Source: Pseudoalteromonas shioyasakiensis
GTDB lineage: Bacteria; Pseudomonadota; Gammaproteobacteria; Enterobacterales; Alteromonadaceae
Length of the DNA: 51,782 nt
Assembly: GCF_022398475.1 (NCBI RefSeq)
Contig: NZ_JAKEVM010000014.1
Coordinates: 1 to 51,782 of the forward strand
Direction: 5' to 3'
Under the pieces are notes generated by a model. That model saw only the letters and a list, made by a program, of their open reading frames with translations, did no database searches and was not told the origin of the DNA. The translations under genes were made by a program, and so were the position numbers. Every line of letters begins with the position of its first letter. Within the stretch, counting starts at the first letter, position 1. Of this stretch, positions 33,235-41,903 are shown piece after piece.

Positions 33235-35274
33235 ATGCAATTAAAAAAAACAATCCTTATTGGAGCAAGTTTGCTGTGCGCAGCAACAACAGCTCAAGTA
33301 TATGCTAACGACAAATTTGTCTCTGAAGATATTTTTCAACTTGAATACGCAGGCGACCCACAAATAAGCCCAGACGGTAAAAAAATCGTTTATGTTCGCA
33401 GCGGCTACGACATCATGAAAGATGGTAATAAGCGTAGCTTTTGGCTGTACGATATAAAGTCTGGTCAACACACGCCGCTGTTTTCTGATGAACATAACTA
33501 TAGCCAACCTACTTGGTCTCCAGATAGCAAGAAAATTGCTTTTACCAGCAACTCAAGTGGCTCAAATCAGCTTCACGTTTATTGGTTAGCGCAAGACAAA
33601 CAAGCATTATTAACGCAACTACCAAAATCAGTACGTAACCTAAGTTGGTCGAATGACTCTGAACAAATTGCTTTCACCATGAGCATTCCTGAAGGTAAAT
33701 CTGCGTTCGCTAAATCAGTAAAATTGCCTAAAAAGCCAAAAGGCGCTGAGTGGTCAAAACCAGTGAGAGTGTTTGAAAAAGCACGCTATCAAGCTGATGG
33801 CGCAGGCTTTTTAGAGCCTTCATACCGTCACGTTTTTGTTATTCCTGTTTCAGGTGGCACACCACGCCAATTAACATCGGGTGATTATCAGCACTATGGT
33901 CCACTTGCTTGGGATCCAAGTAACACAAAACTAGCTTTTTCTGCTGATCGCAATGATGAGTGGGAATACCGCACAACTGAGTCAGACCTATATGAAGTTA
34001 ATGTAAAATCAGGTGAGCTTACGCAACTAACCGATTTACCTGGCCGTGAAAGTAACCCACGTTACGCACAAGACGGTGATGAACTTGCCTTTGTTGCGCG
34101 TGACAATGCCCCTGTGCCTTACATTAACTCAACACTATCTATGCTCGATTTAGACGATAAATCAATCAAGCATATTACTGAAAAATTAGACCGCTCAGTG
34201 GCTGATTATAAGTGGTCAGGCGATGGTGACTTTGTTATTCAGTACGACGACTTTGGTAAGCGTAAGCTCGCTAAAGTAAACAGCCGCGGTAAGGTAACTG
34301 ATTTAACTGATACCGTATCAGGTACTTCAATTGGTCGTCCGTATATCAGTGGTAGTTTCAGTATGGCCAATAATGGCGCTATTGCTTACACCACAGGCAG
34401 CGAATACCGCCCAGCTGATTTAGGCTACATCTACAGAGGTAAAAATAAAACACTAACTTCATTAAACGAAGATGTATTAGGCCATAAGAAACTTGGTAAA
34501 GTGCACGAGCTGAATGTTAAATCGCAGTTCGACGGCCAAGCCATTCAAGGTTGGTATATCACGCCACCTGATTTTGATGAAAACAAACAGTACCCATTAA
34601 TGGTTGAAATTCACGGCGGCCCACATCTTGCCTATGGCCCAAGCTTTACTGCTGAATTACAACGTTATGCCGCTGAAGGTTACGTTGTTGTGTATGTGAA
34701 TTACCGTGGTTCAACAAGTTACGGTAAAGACTTTGCACTACTGCTAGATGGTAAATACAGCTCAGAAGAAGACTTTGCCGATCACAACTCGGCAGTTGAT
34801 GCCATGATTGCTAAAGGCTTTATCGACAAAGATAACTTATTTATTGCTGGTGGTTCAGCAGGTGGTATTGCAACGGCTTATGCGGTTGGTTTAACAAACC
34901 GCTTTAACGCTGCGGCAATTACCAAGCCAGTGATCAACTGGTTAAGTAAAACGCTTTCAGCCGACAGCTATATTGGTCAAATTCGTAACCAATTCCCTGG
35001 TATGCCATGGGATAATGTGGAGCACTACTGGAAACGTTCACCGCTTTCATTAGTGGGTAACGTAACCACACCATCATTGATCATGACAGGTGAAGAAGAC
35101 CGCCGCACGCCTATTTCAGAATCAGAGCAGTTCTATCAAGCATTAAAACTGCAAAAGGTAGATACCGTGCTTATTCGTGTACCGGGCTCACCACATGGTA
35201 TTGCGGGTCGTCCTTCACGTATGATTTCGAAAATTGAATACACCCTTGCGTGGTTCAAACAATATCAGAACTAA
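33235..35274 (+). CDS. Exported S9 family peptidase (prolyl oligopeptidase superfamily)
   Basis: A 679-residue serine peptidase of the dipeptidyl/acylaminoacyl-peptidase type. A Sec signal (cleavage near VYANDK) puts it in the periplasm. Residues about 30-400 form a WD40/TolB-like propeller (GDPQISPDGKKIVYVRS, PTWSPDSKKIAFTSN), and residues about 420-679 an alpha/beta hydrolase. The catalytic triad is visible: Ser541 in GGSAGG, Asp622 in GEEDRRTP and His654 in GSPHGI; the oxyanion motif is EIHGGPH and YVNYRGS. It probably trims oligopeptides taken up from seawater. It is monocistronic and ends at a 15-bp hairpin shared with the convergent ROK gene. Confidence 0.95.
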   Translation: MQLKKTILIGASLLCAATTAQVYANDKFVSEDIFQLEYAGDPQISPDGKKIVYVRSGYDIMKDGNKRSFWLYDIKSGQHTPLFSDEHNYSQPTWSPDSKKIAFTSNSSGSNQLHVYWLAQDKQALLTQLPKSVRNLSWSNDSEQIAFTMSIPEGKSAFAKSVKLPKKPKGAEWSKPVRVFEKARYQADGAGFLEPSYRHVFVIPVSGGTPRQLTSGDYQHYGPLAWDPSNTKLAFSADRNDEWEYRTTESDLYEVNVKSGELTQLTDLPGRESNPRYAQDGDELAFVARDNAPVPYINSTLSMLDLDDKSIKHITEKLDRSVADYKWSGDGDFVIQYDDFGKRKLAKVNSRGKVTDLTDTVSGTSIGRPYISGSFSMANNGAIAYTTGSEYRPADLGYIYRGKNKTLTSLNEDVLGHKKLGKVHELNVKSQFDGQAIQGWYITPPDFDENKQYPLMVEIHGGPHLAYGPSFTAELQRYAAEGYVVVYVNYRGSTSYGKDFALLLDGKYSSEEDFADHNSAVDAMIAKGFIDKDNLFIAGGSAGGIATAYAVGLTNRFNAAAITKPVINWLSKTLSADSYIGQIRNQFPGMPWDNVEHYWKRSPLSLVGNVTTPSLIMTGEEDRRTPISESEQFYQALKLQKVDTVLIRVPGSPHGIAGRPSRMISKIEYTLAWFKQYQN

Positions 35275-35278
35275 TGAA

Positions 35279-35311
35279 TTAAGCAGGAGTGAGGTGCTCA
35301 CTCCTGCTTAA
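35279..35311. terminator. Bidirectional terminator between the S9 peptidase and ROK genes
   Basis: 15-bp perfect stem TTAAGCAGGAGTGAG/CTCACTCCTGCTTAA with a 3-base loop. It starts a few bases after the peptidase stop and overlaps the stop codon of the convergent ROK gene. A run of A follows on the plus strand. Confidence 0.85.
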
Positions 35312-36438
35312 AAATAATGATGACTAAGCGCAAGTTGAGCAGAACCTATCGACTGCGCTTTTTCCCCACACACGCCTAAACCAACTTCACAGCTACGTAG
35401 TCCACGACTATCTAACCGTGCAAATGCTGCAATTGATAACTGCTTGAGCTGTTCAAGCGCTTTACCCGGTAACGGCGAATCAATAATCACAGCTTGCATA
35501 TCTAATAAACTCAAACAGTTATGCATGGCAATACCGATAGCCTCAGCAGATTTTTCAAGCCAAGGCTGAACTAGCCGTTTATGATCTGAAAACTGACTGT
35601 CGGTAAGCTCATACACAGATATACCAAGTTGCTGCTTATCAAACTCGCTTTGTAATGAGAGTAGTGAACATTGACTAAGTAACTGTTCGCGTTCAGCGTT
35701 TAGCATTGAGCCTATAGCACCGGCATTACCACTTTTACCTTCGAGAAGTTGGTGGTTAATCACCACGGCTCCACCTAAAAAAGCCCCCAAATAAACATAC
35801 AAAAAATCGCTGTAGTTATTAGGGTTACCAAGGCTTAGTTCTGCACAGCAGGCAGCGTTATTATCGTTACTAATATAAACCGGTAAATTAAACTGACTTT
35901 CTAAGTAACCTTTTAAGTCGAAATTTTGCCATTGACTAAGGGTATTTGTTGCAGTGTCTGAAGCGGCTTGCCATTGCCAAATATCAAACGGCATAGCGAC
36001 CCCTAGCCCACACACATGTGAGCGCAGTTCAGGTTCTAATTGACTGATTAATTGTGGGATATGTGTTTCTAAGAATGATTTAAGCTCATCGACAGATGCT
36101 TCATTCACCTCAACAGATACCGATGCTCTTTGCGTGCTGTGTAAGTCAACGAGTATCAGGTCGAAGCGTCGTCGCCCGATTTTCAAACCAAAACTAAATG
36201 CACCATCTGGATTGAGCCTAAATGGCACGCTTGGTTGCCCTACCCGTCCTTTTACAGGTGCATCACGAAGCAATAGCTTATCTTCTTCGAGCTTGTTGAT
36301 GTTCACTGTTGCCGCCTGAGCAGACAAGGCTAACGCTTTCGCTATTTGTGCTTTAGGCATGCTTTGCTGTTGCCTAATTAAGCTTAGAATTGCGCGCTCG
36401 TTCTTGCTTCTTGGTGCTCGCGATAAACTACTCTTCAT
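35308..36438 (-). CDS. ROK-family transcriptional repressor
   Basis: A 376-residue protein with an N-terminal winged helix (NERAILSLIRQQQSMPKAQIAKALALSAQAA) and a ROK kinase-like body (residues about 80-370). The body keeps an ISNDNNAACCAE segment, with the Asp of the sugar-binding/catalytic site, and a GNAGAIGSM segment in place of the usual GxxGEIGH. The HTH and the loss of typical kinase residues point to a NagC/XylR-type repressor that senses a sugar. It is divergent from a FucP-like permease with a perfect palindrome between them, so it very likely represses that gene. Which sugar is involved cannot be read. Confidence 0.9.
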   Translation of the reverse strand: MKSSLSRAPRSKNERAILSLIRQQQSMPKAQIAKALALSAQAATVNINKLEEDKLLLRDAPVKGRVGQPSVPFRLNPDGAFSFGLKIGRRRFDLILVDLHSTQRASVSVEVNEASVDELKSFLETHIPQLISQLEPELRSHVCGLGVAMPFDIWQWQAASDTATNTLSQWQNFDLKGYLESQFNLPVYISNDNNAACCAELSLGNPNNYSDFLYVYLGAFLGGAVVINHQLLEGKSGNAGAIGSMLNAEREQLLSQCSLLSLQSEFDKQQLGISVYELTDSQFSDHKRLVQPWLEKSAEAIGIAMHNCLSLLDMQAVIIDSPLPGKALEQLKQLSIAAFARLDSRGLRSCEVGLGVCGEKAQSIGSAQLALSHHYF

Positions 36439-36506
36439 AACATCCTTCTTGATACCAGCTTAATACGCGGCCTATTAGACCTTTTTGGCGTACTATCTAC
36501 CAGTCA

Positions 36507-36539
36507 AAATAATAAATCAACTAGGTTGATTTATTATTT
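36507..36539. promoter_or_regulatory. Perfect 33-bp palindrome, probable ROK repressor operator
   Basis: Arms 36507-36521 and 36525-36539 are exact 15-bp reverse complements around TAG; the inner part is AAATCAAC-TAG-GTTGATTT. It is AT-rich and sits in the 155-base gap between the divergent ROK and permease genes, 54 bases before the permease start. Confidence 0.8.
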
Positions 36540-36593
36540 ATAGTCGTGAATACTGTCGGCCACAACAATATGAACACATTAATCTGGTGAACT

Positions 36594-37871
36594 ATGCAAA
36601 CACAGCCTGCTATTGTATCGCGCCAAATGCTTTGGCCTTTTATTTTGCTTACAATTTGCTTTGCTGCTTGGGGTACTGCGGCCAATATGACAGACCCATT
36701 AGTGAAAGTTTTTAGCAAAACATTTTCGATGAGTGCGTTGCAATCAGCACTGGTGCAGTTTAGTTATTACGGTGCTTATTTTTGCTTAGCTTTACCGGCA
36801 GCCATGATCAATAGACGGTTTAATTATAAAACGGGGCTGTTAGTGGGTTTAGCCATGGCCGCCTGTGGTGCCTTATTGTTTTACCCTGCTAGCCAAACCA
36901 TGCTCTATAGCCACTTTTTATTGGCCTTGTTTATTCTTGCTGGTGGCTTGTCTATTTTAGAGACCTCGGCAAACCCCTATGTCATGCAGTTAGGATGCGA
37001 GCACACAGCAACCCGTAGACTTAACCTCGCGCAAGCTTTCAACCCCGTTGGTACTAATATTGGTGTGTTTTTAGCGGCGACGTTGATCTTACCGAACTTA
37101 AATCAAGCTGATAGCGCAAGCCGTGCTCTGATGAGTGAAGCGCAATTAAAAACCGTTGTGAGTGCAGAGCTTGACGCTGTGATGGTGCCGTATGTGGGTA
37201 TGGCCTGTTGTTTAATCTTACTATGGCTATGTATCTTTTTTAGCCGCTCTCCTGCCACAGTAACAAAAGCCGCAGCGCAACCGCGTAAACTTAAAAAGAC
37301 CTTTCAACATTTGTATCAAAATAAGCACTACCGATTTGGTGTGCTTGCACAGTTTTTTAATGTTGGCGCACAAACTTGTGTATGGACCTACACCATTGGC
37401 TACACCATGGAAGCTCTTAACACTACAGAAGTTACCGGCGGTCAGGTATTACAATATTCTATGCTGGTGTTTTTAGTGTCTCGCTTCATCATGACTTGGC
37501 TAATGCGCTTTATTAGCGGCGCTAAATTACTGCGCTTTATGGCTTTAGTTGCAGCCGTGCTTTGTTTTATTGTTACCACCCAAGTTAATTTAGTGGGCGT
37601 AGTCGCACTTGTAGCTATTTCAAGCTGTCTATCTTTGATGTTTCCAACCATTTACGGCACAGCACTTGAAGGCCTCGGCGAAGATGCAAAAGTTGGTGCG
37701 GCAGGTTTAGTAATGGCAATTTTAGGGGGCGCATTTTTACCTCTTATCCAAGCTGCAACTATAGATGCTTTTAACACTGCGGTTTCGTTTGTTGTACCAC
37801 TTGTTTGCTTTTTAATTGTTGCTTTGTATGGCCACCATACCAAAGTAGCAACAATACCCGCCAAAGCGTAG
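36594..37871 (+). CDS. FucP/GluP-like MFS sugar permease
   Basis: A 425-residue major-facilitator permease with 12 predicted helices, of the fucose:proton/glucose-galactose porter group. Diagnostic stretches are CFAAWGTAANMTDPLV, QFSYYGAYFCLALPAA, LAGGLSILETSANPYV and LNLAQAFNPVGTNIGV. Family members in marine gammaproteobacteria import hexoses or N-acetylglucosamine; the substrate here is unknown because no catabolic gene is adjacent. Control by the divergent ROK repressor is likely. GGTG lies 5 bases before the ATG. The gene is followed by a hairpin that contains the ribosome site of the next gene. Confidence 0.92.
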   Translation: MQTQPAIVSRQMLWPFILLTICFAAWGTAANMTDPLVKVFSKTFSMSALQSALVQFSYYGAYFCLALPAAMINRRFNYKTGLLVGLAMAACGALLFYPASQTMLYSHFLLALFILAGGLSILETSANPYVMQLGCEHTATRRLNLAQAFNPVGTNIGVFLAATLILPNLNQADSASRALMSEAQLKTVVSAELDAVMVPYVGMACCLILLWLCIFFSRSPATVTKAAAQPRKLKKTFQHLYQNKHYRFGVLAQFFNVGAQTCVWTYTIGYTMEALNTTEVTGGQVLQYSMLVFLVSRFIMTWLMRFISGAKLLRFMALVAAVLCFIVTTQVNLVGVVALVAISSCLSLMFPTIYGTALEGLGEDAKVGAAGLVMAILGGAFLPLIQAATIDAFNTAVSFVVPLVCFLIVALYGHHTKVATIPAKA

Positions 37872-37902
37872 TTGCAGGACTAAACGCATCAATGAGATAA
37901 TG

Positions 37903-37930
37903 CACCTCGTTTACCTACTTAAGCGAGGTG
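37903..37930 (+). promoter_or_regulatory. Hairpin covering the ribosome site of the downstream membrane gene
   Basis: CACCTCGTTTA pairs with TAAGCGAGGTG (37903-37913 with 37920-37930, one wobble). The right arm contains AGCGAGG, the only Shine-Dalgarno candidate for the ATG at 37943. It can act as a weak terminator of the permease gene, as a translational brake, or both; no T run follows. Confidence 0.5.
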
Positions 37931-37942
37931 TATCGTCAATTA

Positions 37943-38314
37943 ATGGCACATATTACATTTTTCATGGTCAAGTTTTTGGCCTTTTCTGTTGGCTGTTTTT
38001 CCTGCTTTTTACTTCATGACCAAGCCAATGTTGCCCTTGTGTTATCTGCTGCATTTACCGGATTAGTTGGCACATTTATTCCTTTTCCTGCTCGTTTTGG
38101 TAACCATCCTTATGCAGCCATTTACGCTGGTAGTTTTGCTGGTATGTGCTCATCGAGTTTAATCAACAGCTACTGGGAGCTGAGTTTTATCTCTTTAATT
38201 GGTGCCAGCCTTTACGTATTAACTATGAACCTATTTGCAGGTTTTGGTGGTCGTCTTGGTAGCGTTGCTTTTGCCAGTGTGGCGCTTTATATGCTTGCAA
38301 AAGGAGTCTTTTAA
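37943..38314 (+). CDS. Small integral membrane protein, first of a coupled pair
   Basis: Not recognised. A 123-residue, very hydrophobic protein with about four helices (FMVKFLAFSVGCFSCFLL; VALVLSAAFTGLVGTFIPF; YAAIYAGSFAGMCSSSLI; LSFISLIGASLYVLTM) and a Gly/Phe-rich end (LFAGFGGRLGSVAFA). The ATG at 37943 is preferred to a GTG at 37928 because the latter overlaps the ribosome site. Its stop overlaps the start of the next gene (TAATG), so the two subunits are probably made in equal amounts and act together. Small paired membrane proteins can be transporter halves; nothing here proves it. Confidence 0.7.
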   Translation: MAHITFFMVKFLAFSVGCFSCFLLHDQANVALVLSAAFTGLVGTFIPFPARFGNHPYAAIYAGSFAGMCSSSLINSYWELSFISLIGASLYVLTMNLFAGFGGRLGSVAFASVALYMLAKGVF

Positions 38315-38694
38315 TGGATTTGTTTATTACAATTACCGCTTTACTTGGTGCCTACTCTACTTACTTTTTAGCGCATCATAACCGCTTTGATGGCATTCGC
38401 GCCTCAGCCGCCACCAGCATTATTGCATTTGCAATTTTAAGCCTATTCCCTGTTGATGTAGAACTTTACAGCGTGGCGTTTTTTGGGGGGACTTTCATTG
38501 GCATGAGCGCACCAAAACGCTTTGGCATTTTTACATTAGCCATTGCTTCAATATTGTTTGCTTTGTTGTTTGAATACCTTGTGCCGCGCTTGCATGGCTA
38601 TGGCGGTGCATTGGGCTTGAGTGCTTTTCTATCTGTGTGTGTTTGCCATATCGGTATCTTGCTAGGGGCGCCCCGCAGTAAAAAAAGCAACTAA
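38314..38694 (+). CDS. Small integral membrane protein, second of a coupled pair
   Basis: Not recognised. A 126-residue membrane protein with about four helices (ITITALLGAYSTYFLAHH; ASAATSIIAFAILSLF; FFGGTFIGMSAPKRFGIFTLAIASILFALLFEYLV; GLSAFLSVCVCHIGILLGA) and a basic tail. It starts in the stop codon of the previous gene with AAGGAG 8 bases upstream. The FFGGTFIGMSAP stretch resembles YAGSFAGMCSSS in the partner, so the two could be diverged copies of one module. No terminator is evident after it. Confidence 0.7.
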   Translation: MDLFITITALLGAYSTYFLAHHNRFDGIRASAATSIIAFAILSLFPVDVELYSVAFFGGTFIGMSAPKRFGIFTLAIASILFALLFEYLVPRLHGYGGALGLSAFLSVCVCHIGILLGAPRSKKSN

Positions 38695-38778
38695 ATCTGA
38701 CTTGGCAATTAAAAACCTATACCTTTTCATTAAGATTCTTTAGTATGTTAATTACTTGTTTAAGGATAAAGGATCTTT

Positions 38779-39534
38779 ATGCTGTTTCGCTCATTACTGA
38801 TTGCTACTCTGCTTTGTTTCATCAGTTGTGCAACGGCTGCGAAAACACTGACCTTTATCGCTGAAGATCTACCTCCTTACCATTTTAAAAATCAGCAAGG
38901 CGAAGCCGATGGTGCACTTGTTGAAGTAGTAAAAGCCGCCTTAGCACACGCAAACATCCCTAGCGAATTCGCAATTATGCCTATGGCGCGGGCTTTTCAT
39001 GAGCTCGAAAACAATCCAAACATGTTAATGATTTCGCTACTAAAAAACCCAGCTCGCGAAAACCGCTTTCAGTGGTTAGCACAAACCTATTTTTCGGACG
39101 CTTACCTCGTTGACCTTGCGAGCAAAAGCCACAAAATATTTAGTTTAAAGCAAGCTCAGCAGTACCGTGTCGCGACTATTCGAGGCTATTCAAGTGAGCA
39201 TTACTTGAAGCATGCCGGATTTAATGAAGATAAAAATTTGGTGCTAGTCAGTCATTACCATCAACTTTGGCAATTGCTTGAAAAAGAGCGCATAGACTTT
39301 GTGCTGACCAACACCCTGACTTTGCAAAACGAACTGGCATTATCTGGGGTTGATCCAAGTGACATTCATAAAAGCCTACACTTAGATGACTTTCCTTCAG
39401 GTCTTTATTTAGCTGCAAACCTTAATTTAGATAAACAACTCGCAGCGCAATTAAGTAACGCGGTTGAAGCTTTGAAGCAAAGTGGTCAATACCAAGCAAT
39501 TTTACAAAAATGGCAGTTGCCTTTACCTAAATAA
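38779..39534 (+). CDS. Periplasmic solute-binding protein (SBP_bac_3 type)
   Basis: A 251-residue protein with a signal peptide (cleavage near CATAAKT) and the family-3 binding-protein fold: LTFIAEDLPPYHF, GALVEVVKAAL, MPMARAFHELENNPNMLMISLLKNPARE, and GQYQAILQKWQLP at the end. No ABC permease or ATPase gene is near. Instead a sensor kinase starts 3 bases after its stop, with no separate Shine-Dalgarno, so translation is coupled. A role as the ligand-binding input of that kinase is plausible but inferred. AAAGGATC precedes the ATG. Confidence 0.88.
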   Translation: MLFRSLLIATLLCFISCATAAKTLTFIAEDLPPYHFKNQQGEADGALVEVVKAALAHANIPSEFAIMPMARAFHELENNPNMLMISLLKNPARENRFQWLAQTYFSDAYLVDLASKSHKIFSLKQAQQYRVATIRGYSSEHYLKHAGFNEDKNLVLVSHYHQLWQLLEKERIDFVLTNTLTLQNELALSGVDPSDIHKSLHLDDFPSGLYLAANLNLDKQLAAQLSNAVEALKQSGQYQAILQKWQLPLPK

Positions 39535-39537
39535 AAA

Positions 39538-41754
39538 ATGAAAAATACTCCATTATTTTACAAAAGCTTAGCCTTAGCTTGTGCCTTTAGCTGTCTATCG
39601 CTAAGCGCCTATGCTATTACCCCTGAACAAGCGTTAGAAAAGCTAAACGAAGCCCAGTCACTACGCAATAGTAACCCAAACCAAGCCACTGAAATTTTTG
39701 AGCAGTTAACCACCGATACGACCCTCGTCAATGAGCCTAACATCATGCAAGAAGCGCTTGAATCGCTGGCATTTATGAATGTCAGCAGTGGTGATTATGA
39801 TCAAGCACTGAGCTATGCAGAGCAGCTACTGGAGTACGGACAAAAGCAAAGTAATCAGGCTATCGCAGTACGAGCGATGCTTATTCAGGGCTACGCACAA
39901 GGTAGAAAAAGTAACTTTCTAACAGCAGAGCAGCACTACCGAGATGCATTAACTATTGCAAAACAGATAAAAGATTCTGTGCTGATTGCCCAGTCTTATG
40001 AGCGATTAGCAGCCATTTTACGCTGGCAAGATAAATACATAGCCGCCCTTAATGAGGCACAAAAATCTGTTAATATCTTACATGAATTTGATGATGAAAA
40101 ATCGTATGCATCGGCATTACTAAACTTAGGAATAATCGAAGCCATTATTGGCGATCACAATGCGGCACTTGCAAGTTTAACTCAATCATTTTCTTTGCAT
40201 CAAAAGCTCGATGATAAAAAAGGCATAGCCGATTCGCTTTACGAAATTGGCGAAGTTTACCGCCGTATGGGCGACAGTGCTCAATCGTTAAAGCACTTTA
40301 AAATGTCTCACGTGTTGGATTTAGAAATTGGCTCAAAAGTCGACATCGGTAACAGTGCCATGAAGGTCGGCTACGCTGCGCTAAAACAAGGCGAACTTGC
40401 TACAGCCACAGATTACGCAGAAAAGTCGATTAGCTATTATCAGCAATCATCTTCAAACACAGGGCTATGTCGCTCGTACGATTTAATGGCGTTAATTGCT
40501 TTAAAACAAAATAACATAAGTGAAGCGCAAGCCTATATCGACCGCGCTTTGGCAATCGCTACTGACTATAATTTTCGCTCACACTTGGTATCTTTAGGGA
40601 TCACCCAAACACGTATTTATCAAGCCCTTGATGATCACGCTGAAGCAATTAAAACCGCAGAGCAGGCTTTAAAACAGGCTGATGAGCTGCAAGATGTTGA
40701 AGATCAAATTAGCTTAAATAAGTTACTCACTGATTCTTACCTTGCTTTACAACTGTATAAACAAGCATTTGAATCGCAAAACCGCTATCAAACCCTTGAA
40801 GATAGTACCGGTAAAAATCAGCACGACTTAACCGTGGCCGCGATGCAAAGCCAAGTAACTTTTATGCGAAATCAGCAAGAAATCAACCAATTGAGTGCTG
40901 AAAAGCAAATTCAAGCGGCTCAACTAAGCGAAAGTGAATGGCAATTCAAAGCGTGGTTACTGGGCTTAAGCTGCGTGATTTTACTGATATCTGGCTTTGG
41001 TTACCGCTCATTTAAAAAGCGTAAGCTTGCCAGTGAACGAGCACAGCTACTCCAAGAAGTCGTTGATAAAAAGAACCGCTTACTAGCCGATGTGTCTCAT
41101 GAAATTCGCACGCCACTCACAGCACTACAATTGCAAGTTGAAGCATTGCAATACAATATCGCCAAAGACGTAGATGCCTCTTACGATGCCATTAATCGAA
41201 AACTTACCGATATCAATGTACTGATCCGTGATATCCATCAACTAGCACAAGCTGACTCCGATAGCCTATATCTGAACTTAAAACCCTATTTACTTGCTGA
41301 CGTATTATCCGTTTGGCAGCAAGACTTTACTGCTTTTGTAGAAAACAAAGGTTTTGAATTTACTAGTAACATTCACCTTGCTGCAGATATCAAAGTGACA
41401 TGGGATATAGATAAAATTAAGCAAGTACTGACGAACCTTTTATCAAACAGTACTTTTTATACTGATAAACCCGGCAAAATTAAATTTATAGCAACGGCCT
41501 CAGAGCAGAGTATTACTTTTAGTATTGAAGATACCCCACCCGGCGTTACCAATAATCAGTTAGTTGAAATATTCGAACGTTTATACCGCGTTGATAAGTC
41601 GCGCAGCCGTCAAACAGGCGGCTCAGGCCTTGGACTTGCGATTTGTAAAAGCCTGATAGAAACACACAAAGGCACTATAAAAGCTGAGCACAGTGAGCTA
41701 GGTGGCGTTAAGATCTTCATTTGCTTACCGCTTATTAGTGAACAACAGGTTTAA
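39538..41754 (+). CDS. Orphan TPR-containing sensor histidine kinase
   Basis: A 738-residue kinase. A signal peptide/anchor (cleavage near SAYAIT) is followed by about 400 periplasmic residues of tetratricopeptide repeats (YDQALSYAEQLLEYG; LNLGIIEAIIGDHNAALASL; YEIGEVYRRMGDSAQSLKHF), a coiled coil, one transmembrane segment at about 473-493, HisKA with His521 in SHEIRTP, and an ATPase domain (NLLSNSTFYTD, EDTPPGVT, GGSGLGLAIC). The segment ERLYRVDKSRSRQTGG closely resembles that of the BaeS-like kinase in this window. No response regulator follows; the next gene is prpE beyond a hairpin. It is coupled to the binding-protein gene upstream. Confidence 0.9.
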   Translation: MKNTPLFYKSLALACAFSCLSLSAYAITPEQALEKLNEAQSLRNSNPNQATEIFEQLTTDTTLVNEPNIMQEALESLAFMNVSSGDYDQALSYAEQLLEYGQKQSNQAIAVRAMLIQGYAQGRKSNFLTAEQHYRDALTIAKQIKDSVLIAQSYERLAAILRWQDKYIAALNEAQKSVNILHEFDDEKSYASALLNLGIIEAIIGDHNAALASLTQSFSLHQKLDDKKGIADSLYEIGEVYRRMGDSAQSLKHFKMSHVLDLEIGSKVDIGNSAMKVGYAALKQGELATATDYAEKSISYYQQSSSNTGLCRSYDLMALIALKQNNISEAQAYIDRALAIATDYNFRSHLVSLGITQTRIYQALDDHAEAIKTAEQALKQADELQDVEDQISLNKLLTDSYLALQLYKQAFESQNRYQTLEDSTGKNQHDLTVAAMQSQVTFMRNQQEINQLSAEKQIQAAQLSESEWQFKAWLLGLSCVILLISGFGYRSFKKRKLASERAQLLQEVVDKKNRLLADVSHEIRTPLTALQLQVEALQYNIAKDVDASYDAINRKLTDINVLIRDIHQLAQADSDSLYLNLKPYLLADVLSVWQQDFTAFVENKGFEFTSNIHLAADIKVTWDIDKIKQVLTNLLSNSTFYTDKPGKIKFIATASEQSITFSIEDTPPGVTNNQLVEIFERLYRVDKSRSRQTGGSGLGLAICKSLIETHKGTIKAEHSELGGVKIFICLPLISEQQV

Positions 41755-41773
41755 TTAGCACCACGATTCCCTA

Positions 41774-41798
41774 AAATCGCCCCTAAACAGGGCGATTT
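41774..41798 (+). terminator. Hairpin after the binding-protein/kinase operon
   Basis: 9-bp perfect stem AAATCGCCC/GGGCGATTT, 7-base loop, 20 bases after the kinase stop. There is no strong T run (CACGACATTT follows), so termination efficiency is uncertain. Confidence 0.6.
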
Positions 41799-41903
41799 CA
41801 CGACATTTAGCCCAATTAATGCCGACCAAGGTCGCATATTATTTAATCAAAAAAACACCTACATTTTTTAGGGTCTCTCACTAAAAAGTATAGGAGCCTC
41901 ACA

